From: Alphaproteobacteria bacterium
GTDB taxonomy: Bacteria > Pseudomonadota > Alphaproteobacteria > Micropepsales > Micropepsaceae
Reading direction: 5' to 3'
DNA length: 64,000 nt
Assembly (NCBI GenBank): GCA_028865545.1
Contig: JAGWJY010000007.1
Location: 33,409-97,408, forward strand
Part shown: in pieces, positions 62,520-64,000 of the stretch
Layout: each line of letters opens with the position of its first letter
How positions within the stretch are numbered: the stretch's first letter is position 1
The notes under the pieces: generated by a model
What the model was told of the DNA's origin: nothing
The model's database searches: none
The model's input: the letters and a program-made list of their open reading frames with translations, nothing else
Made by a program: the position numbers and the translations under genes

Positions 62520-64000
62520 ATGCTCGACAAAACATTCAACCCGAAAGAGGTCGAAGCGCGGATTTACGCCCAATGGGTCGAATCCGGAGCCTTCCAAGCT
62601 GGCCGCCGGCCCGACGCCGAGCCCTTCTGCATCGTCATCCCGCCGCCCAACGTCACCGGCCGCCTCCATATCGGCCATGCCCTGAACAACACGCTGCAGG
62701 ACGCCTTGGCGCGCTTCGAGCGGATGCGGGGCAAGGACGTGCTGTGGCAGCCCGGCATGGACCACGCCGGCATTGCCACCCAGCTGGTGGTCGAGCGCCA
62801 GCTCGCCGAGCGGCAGCAGAGCCGGCTCGCCATGGGCCGCGAGAAGTTCCTGGAGGCCGTCTGGAAGTGGAAGGACGAGTCCGGCGGCGCCATCGGCGAG
62901 CAGCTGCGCCGGCTGGGCGCCTCGGCCGATTGGTCGCGCGAGCGCTTCACCATGGACGAGGGCCTGTCGCGCGCCGTTTTGAAAGTGTTCGTCGAGCTTT
63001 ACCGGCAGAATCTCATCTACAAGGACAAGCGGTTGGTGAACTGGGATCCGCGGCTGCAGACGGCCGTCAGCGATCTGGAAGTCGAAAGCATCGAAGTCAA
63101 AGGCAATCTCTGGCACGTCAAATATCCGCTGGCGGACGATCCCGAGCAGTTCATCATTGTGGCCACCACCCGGCCCGAGACCATGCTGGGCGACACCGCC
63201 GTGGCGGTCCACCCGGACGACGAGCGCTACACGGCCCTGGTCGGGAAGAACGTGCGCCTGCCGCTGACCGGACGGCTGATCCCTATCATCGCGGACGAAT
63301 ACTCCGATCCCGAAAAGGGCACCGGCGCGGTCAAGATCACCCCGGGCCACGACTTCAACGACTTCGAAATCGGCCGGCGCCATAAGCTGCCGCTGATCAA
63401 CATCCTCAACAAGGATGGCACGCTGAACGACACGGTGCCCGAGGCCTATCGTGGACTCGACCGCTTCGTGGCGCGCAAGACCGTGGTCGCCGATCTGGAA
63501 GTGCAAGGTTTGCTCGACAAAATCGAGCCGATCACGCACGCCGTGCCGCACGACGAGAAGACCAAGACCGTCGTGCTCGAACCCTACATGACCGAGCAGT
63601 GGTACCTCGACGTCCGCCCGCTCGCCGAAAAGGCGATCAAGGCGGTGGAAGACGGCCGTACGAAATTCGTGCCGGAGAACTGGGCGGGCGTCTATTTCAA
63701 CTGGATGCGCAACATTCAGCCCTGGTGCGTCTCGCGCCAGCTTTGGTGGGGGCATCAAATTCCGGTTTGGTACGACGATGCGGGCAACGCCTTCGTCGCG
63801 GAATCCGAAGCCGAAGCGCAGAAACAAGCGGGCGACAAAACGCTCACCCGCGATCCCGATGTGCTCGACACCTGGTTTTCCTCCGCGCTGTGGCCGTTCT
63901 CGACCCTAGGCTGGCCGGACGAGACCAAAGAGGTCAAGCGCTACTATCCGACGAGCGTTCTGATCACCGGCTTCGACATCATTTTCTTCTGGGTCGCCCG
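62520..64000 (+). CDS. valS: valyl-tRNA synthetase, 5' part
   Basis: The frame opens at ATG 62520, behind AGAGGG, and runs off the right edge, giving 493 residues and two extra bases. Class I signature HIGH is at residues 50-53 ([14 protein letters not shown]). Further conserved text includes DHAGIATQ, the editing-domain [17 protein letters not shown] and [17 protein letters not shown], and [13 protein letters not shown]. The KMSKS motif and C-terminal coiled coil lie beyond the window. It charges tRNA-Val and is essential. Confidence 0.97.
   Translation, partial: MLDKTFNPKEVEARIYAQWVESGAFQAGRRPDAEPFCIVIPPPNVTGRLHIGHALNNTLQDALARFERMRGKDVLWQPGMDHAGIATQLVVERQLAERQQSRLAMGREKFLEAVWKWKDESGGAIGEQLRRLGASADWSRERFTMDEGLSRAVLKVFVELYRQNLIYKDKRLVNWDPRLQTAVSDLEVESIEVKGNLWHVKYPLADDPEQFIIVATTRPETMLGDTAVAVHPDDERYTALVGKNVRLPLTGRLIPIIADEYSDPEKGTGAVKITPGHDFNDFEIGRRHKLPLINILNKDGTLNDTVPEAYRGLDRFVARKTVVADLEVQGLLDKIEPITHAVPHDEKTKTVVLEPYMTEQWYLDVRPLAEKAIKAVEDGRTKFVPENWAGVYFNWMRNIQPWCVSRQLWWGHQIPVWYDDAGNAFVAESEAEAQKQAGDKTLTRDPDVLDTWFSSALWPFSTLGWPDETKEVKRYYPTSVLITGFDIIFFWVA

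Noticed and set aside
62331..63827. 498-codon minus-strand frame opposite valS
   Set aside because: The plus strand encodes a clear valyl-tRNA synthetase with HIGH and editing motifs; the antisense frame is a codon-bias shadow.
1..64000. CRISPR arrays, insertion sequences or prophage genes
   Set aside because: No regularly spaced repeats, transposase, integrase or phage structural genes were found; the xyloglucan locus shows no flanking mobile element in the window.

Overview
The window comes from an alphaproteobacterium, probably a free-living plant-litter or soil organism. The lineage markers are a PopZ-type DUF2497 protein next to valS, an NDUFS4-like complex I accessory protein beside tRNA-Pro, a twin cold-shock-domain protein, a diverged Pcm upstream of a TolC, and large TonB-dependent receptors with LacI regulators. 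Genus cannot be fixed from the sequence; a Rhizomicrobium/Micropepsaceae- or Caulobacter-like relative is my guess. GC content is high, with AT-rich islands in the regulatory gaps.

Region 1 (1-19.8 kb) is mostly housekeeping. It holds a PAS protein, a ClpP-like protease translationally coupled to a GH13 glucosidase, and a two-component system in one operon with a MocA-like nucleotidyltransferase and a NifU-like protein. An eroded molybdenum-hydroxylase accessory cluster follows (coxG, a truncated coxS, xdhC) with no catalytic subunit in the window. Then come twin CSD, DUF192, tRNA-Pro, NDUFS4-like, tRNA-Arg, a sugar-lactone oxidase, and a minus-strand sulfur/amino-acid run (cysK, sseA, GNAT, peptide transporter, metC, hisI).

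Region 2 (19.8-24.7 kb) is the most unusual part. A TROVE/von Willebrand protein (Rsr, the bacterial Ro60 homologue) is preceded by four tandem Y-RNA-like units. All four share a covarying terminal helix with a single bulged T. Units 3 and 4 carry circularly permuted tRNA-like modules (T-arm, capped acceptor stem, D-arm). A further structured RNA candidate with its own promoter and terminator lies just upstream, and a repeat-rich coiled-coil/SH3 membrane protein lies downstream.

Region 3 (24.8-57 kb) is a fucogalacto-xyloglucan utilization locus: glucokinase, LacI regulator, two paralogous TonB receptors, a secreted protein of unrecognised family, GH74 endo-xyloglucanase, GH95 fucosidase, GH35 beta-galactosidase, GH31 alpha-xylosidase with PA14 insert, fucose permease, three enzymes of non-phosphorylative L-fucose oxidation, and a FadR-type regulator. 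A TPR-sulfotransferase and two tandem flavin-dependent halogenase paralogues are embedded in it. Two families of short DNA motifs recur in front of its transcription units, suggesting shared control by the LacI and GntR proteins. The expected flow is GH74 cleavage of xyloglucan, receptor import of oligosaccharides, trimming by GH95, GH35 and GH31, fucose import and oxidation, and glucose phosphorylation.

Region 4 (57-64 kb) returns to core genes: a secreted Cys-rich triple-repeat protein, tRNA-Asn, tRNA-Cys, pcm-like, tolC-like, popZ-like and the 5' part of valS.
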